Positions 14,496 to 15,863 of a stretch of 15,863 nucleotides of DNA are shown here, in pieces. This DNA is from a bacterium HR23 (GTDB lineage Bacteria; Chloroflexota; Dehalococcoidia; Lucifugimonadales; HRBIN23): positions 1 to 15,863 of the forward strand of contig BEHZ01000025.1 in the NCBI GenBank assembly GCA_002923335.1. Direction: 5' to 3'. Position numbers and translations under genes: made by a program. Below the pieces are notes generated by a model. The model saw only the letters and a program-made list of their open reading frames with translations, had not been told where the DNA came from and made no database searches. Each line of letters begins with the position of its first letter. Positions within the stretch are counted from its first letter, which is position 1.

Positions 14496-15782
14496 ATGGA
14501 CAGGATGATGCTGGTGGCGTCGGCGGTGTTGGCCCTCACCTATGTGGGGGTTATCTTCACCCGCCTGCCGCGGACAAACCTGGACCGGCCGGCCGCCGCC
14601 CTCACTGGGGCGGTGCTGATGATAGTGCTGGGAGTGCTCACCTTTGAGCAGGCGGCGCAGGCTGTGGATGTGCACACCATCGCCCTCTTGCTGGGGATGA
14701 TGTTTCTGGTGGGGGTGCTCCAGCGGGCGGGCTTTTTCACCTTGGCGGCGGGCTATACCCTTGCCCTGGGGAGCACCCCCCTGCGTCTGCTAGGGGTGGT
14801 GGTGGTCGCTACGGCGGTGGGAAGCGCCTTCCTGGTGAACGATGTGGTGGTGCTCCTGTTTACCCCGGTGGTGGTGCAGGCGTGCCGTGCCCTCAGGGTG
14901 AACCCCGTTCCTTACCTTATCGCCGAAGCCATGGCCTCCAATATCGGCTCCACTGCCACCATTGTGGGCAACCCCCAGAACATGCTCATCGGCGTGGCAT
15001 CGGGGATACCCTTTGGGCGCTTCTTTGCCTTACTGGCGCCGGTGGCGGTGCTTTCAGGGGTGGTGCTGTTTCTGGTGGTGTGGGCCTTCTACAGAGGGAG
15101 CCTGCGCCTTGCGTCGGAGGCCGCTGAGGTCCGAGGGCGTGCTTTGGCAGTCGTGGCTGGCCATGCTTTGCCCGCCGAGGCCCATCGCCTCTTGTGGCGC
15201 TCGGTGCCCGTCTTAGTGGCCACGGTTGCGGGCTTCTTCCTGAGCACACGGCTGGGGGTGGGGGTGCATACCGTTGCTCTGGTGGGGGGAACGGCGGCCA
15301 TTCTGGTCAGCGGGGTGCGCCCTTCGGAGGTGATGCGGGCGGTGGACTGGACCCTCCTGGTGTTCTTTGCGGGGCTGTTTGTGGTCATCGGGGGCGCCCA
15401 GAAAGCAGGGCTGTTGGAGGTCTTCCTGGAGCGCATTGCCCTGACGCCGGGCTTGGGGGGGATTGTATCGGTGCATCTCACCAGCGCGGTGGCCTCTCAG
15501 GTGGTGAGCAATGTGCCCCTGACCATGCTGGCCATCCCCCTCCTGAAGCCGGTTGGCGGGGAAGCCCTGTGGCTCTCCCTGGCAGCCGGCTCCACCCTGG
15601 GGGGTAATGCCACCCTTATCGGGGCGGTGGCCAACATCATCGTGGCGGAGGTGGCGGGGCGGGACGGCGCCTTTATGGGGTGGTGGGAGTTCACCCGAGT
15701 GGGCCTGGTGGTAACGGCGCTCACCCTGGGTATCTCCATAGGCGTTCTGGCCTTAGAGTGGCATTGGGGCCTTTTGCGCTAG
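14496..15782 (+). CDS. ArsB/NhaD-like ion transporter (ion transporter superfamily)
   Basis: The 428-residue membrane protein has many hydrophobic helices. The two halves are related: SNIGSTATIVGNPQN (148-162) in the first and SNVP (338-341) with GGNATLIGAVAN (369-380) in the second. These Ser-Asn and Gly-Asn signatures mark the ArsB/NhaD/DASS-type ion transporter fold. The substrate could be arsenite, an organic or inorganic anion, or Na+/H+; nothing nearby decides it, and no arsR or arsC is visible. The ATG at 14496 is 4 bases after the VOC stop, inside the same coupled cluster; ATG 14505 and 14508 are alternatives. Confidence 0.85.
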   Translation: MDRMMLVASAVLALTYVGVIFTRLPRTNLDRPAAALTGAVLMIVLGVLTFEQAAQAVDVHTIALLLGMMFLVGVLQRAGFFTLAAGYTLALGSTPLRLLGVVVVATAVGSAFLVNDVVVLLFTPVVVQACRALRVNPVPYLIAEAMASNIGSTATIVGNPQNMLIGVASGIPFGRFFALLAPVAVLSGVVLFLVVWAFYRGSLRLASEAAEVRGRALAVVAGHALPAEAHRLLWRSVPVLVATVAGFFLSTRLGVGVHTVALVGGTAAILVSGVRPSEVMRAVDWTLLVFFAGLFVVIGGAQKAGLLEVFLERIALTPGLGGIVSVHLTSAVASQVVSNVPLTMLAIPLLKPVGGEALWLSLAAGSTLGGNATLIGAVANIIVAEVAGRDGAFMGWWEFTRVGLVVTALTLGISIGVLALEWHWGLLR

Positions 15783-15834
15783 TGCATCTGTTTCCCCGCC
15801 CCAGGGAGGCGCACCAACCTGACGGGAGGCGGCC

Positions 15835-15863
15835 GTGGAAGTTATCCCAGGGGTTTACCGGAT
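15835..15863 (+). CDS. Possible start of a further gene, truncated by the window edge
   Basis: GTG 15835 is preceded by GGGAGG (15824-15829) at 5-base spacing and opens a frame reading MEVIPGVYR, which runs out of the window. Short openings like this occur in metallo-beta-lactamase-fold and other small enzymes, but nine residues are too few to identify a family. The spacer 15783-15834 shows no strong terminator. Confidence 0.4.

Overview
This is GC-rich bacterial DNA with short spacers, heavy gene overlap and frequent AAAGGAGG-type ribosome binding sites. The organism cannot be named from the window alone. The short IF-2 (606 residues), the compact nusA-ylxR-infB-rbfA-truB operon, the stand-alone B12-domain protein and the metabolic enzymes would suit a Chloroflexota/Dehalococcoidia-like lineage. 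That placement is an inference from general resemblance, not a phylogenetic result.

Layout. Bases 2-379 (+) hold the end of a methylmalonyl-CoA mutase B12-binding protein. It converges, with a 4-base overlap, on a PaaG-type crotonase-fold enzyme (376-1179, -). Bases 1180-1370 hold two divergent promoter-like sequences whose -10 elements overlap, followed by a strong leader hairpin. Bases 1371-6313 (+) are a translation/transcription housekeeping operon: nusA, ylxR (rnpM), infB, rbfA, truB. No rimP precedes nusA. NusA carries an unusual Pro/Ala-rich and charged tail with a duplicated short motif.

Bases 6296-11708 (-) are a five-gene unit, read right to left: the FAD subunit, the 2Fe-2S subunit and the molybdopterin subunit of a xanthine dehydrogenase-family hydroxylase, then a membrane protein made of two DUF4389 repeats, then a ketopantoate-reductase-like oxidoreductase. 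A near-perfect sigma70-type promoter (TTGCAG-N17-TATAAT on the minus strand) sits just upstream. Its last gene overlaps the 3' end of truB by 18 bases.

Bases 11932-15782 (+) hold an aspartokinase with two ACT domains and a possible internal start for a separate regulatory subunit. It is followed by an EamA/DMT transporter, a small VOC-fold protein and an ArsB/NhaD-like ion transporter, the last three tightly spaced. A new gene of unknown family may begin at 15835.

I found no CRISPR array, insertion sequence, tRNA, rRNA or clear prophage element. Most of the window is conserved core or ordinary accessory metabolism. I see no convincing new multi-gene system. The most unusual points are the overlapping divergent promoters with the hairpin at the start of the nusA transcript, the duplicated motif in the NusA tail, the DUF4389 and reductase genes in the molybdo-hydroxylase operon, and the two-transporter/VOC cluster behind aspartokinase.
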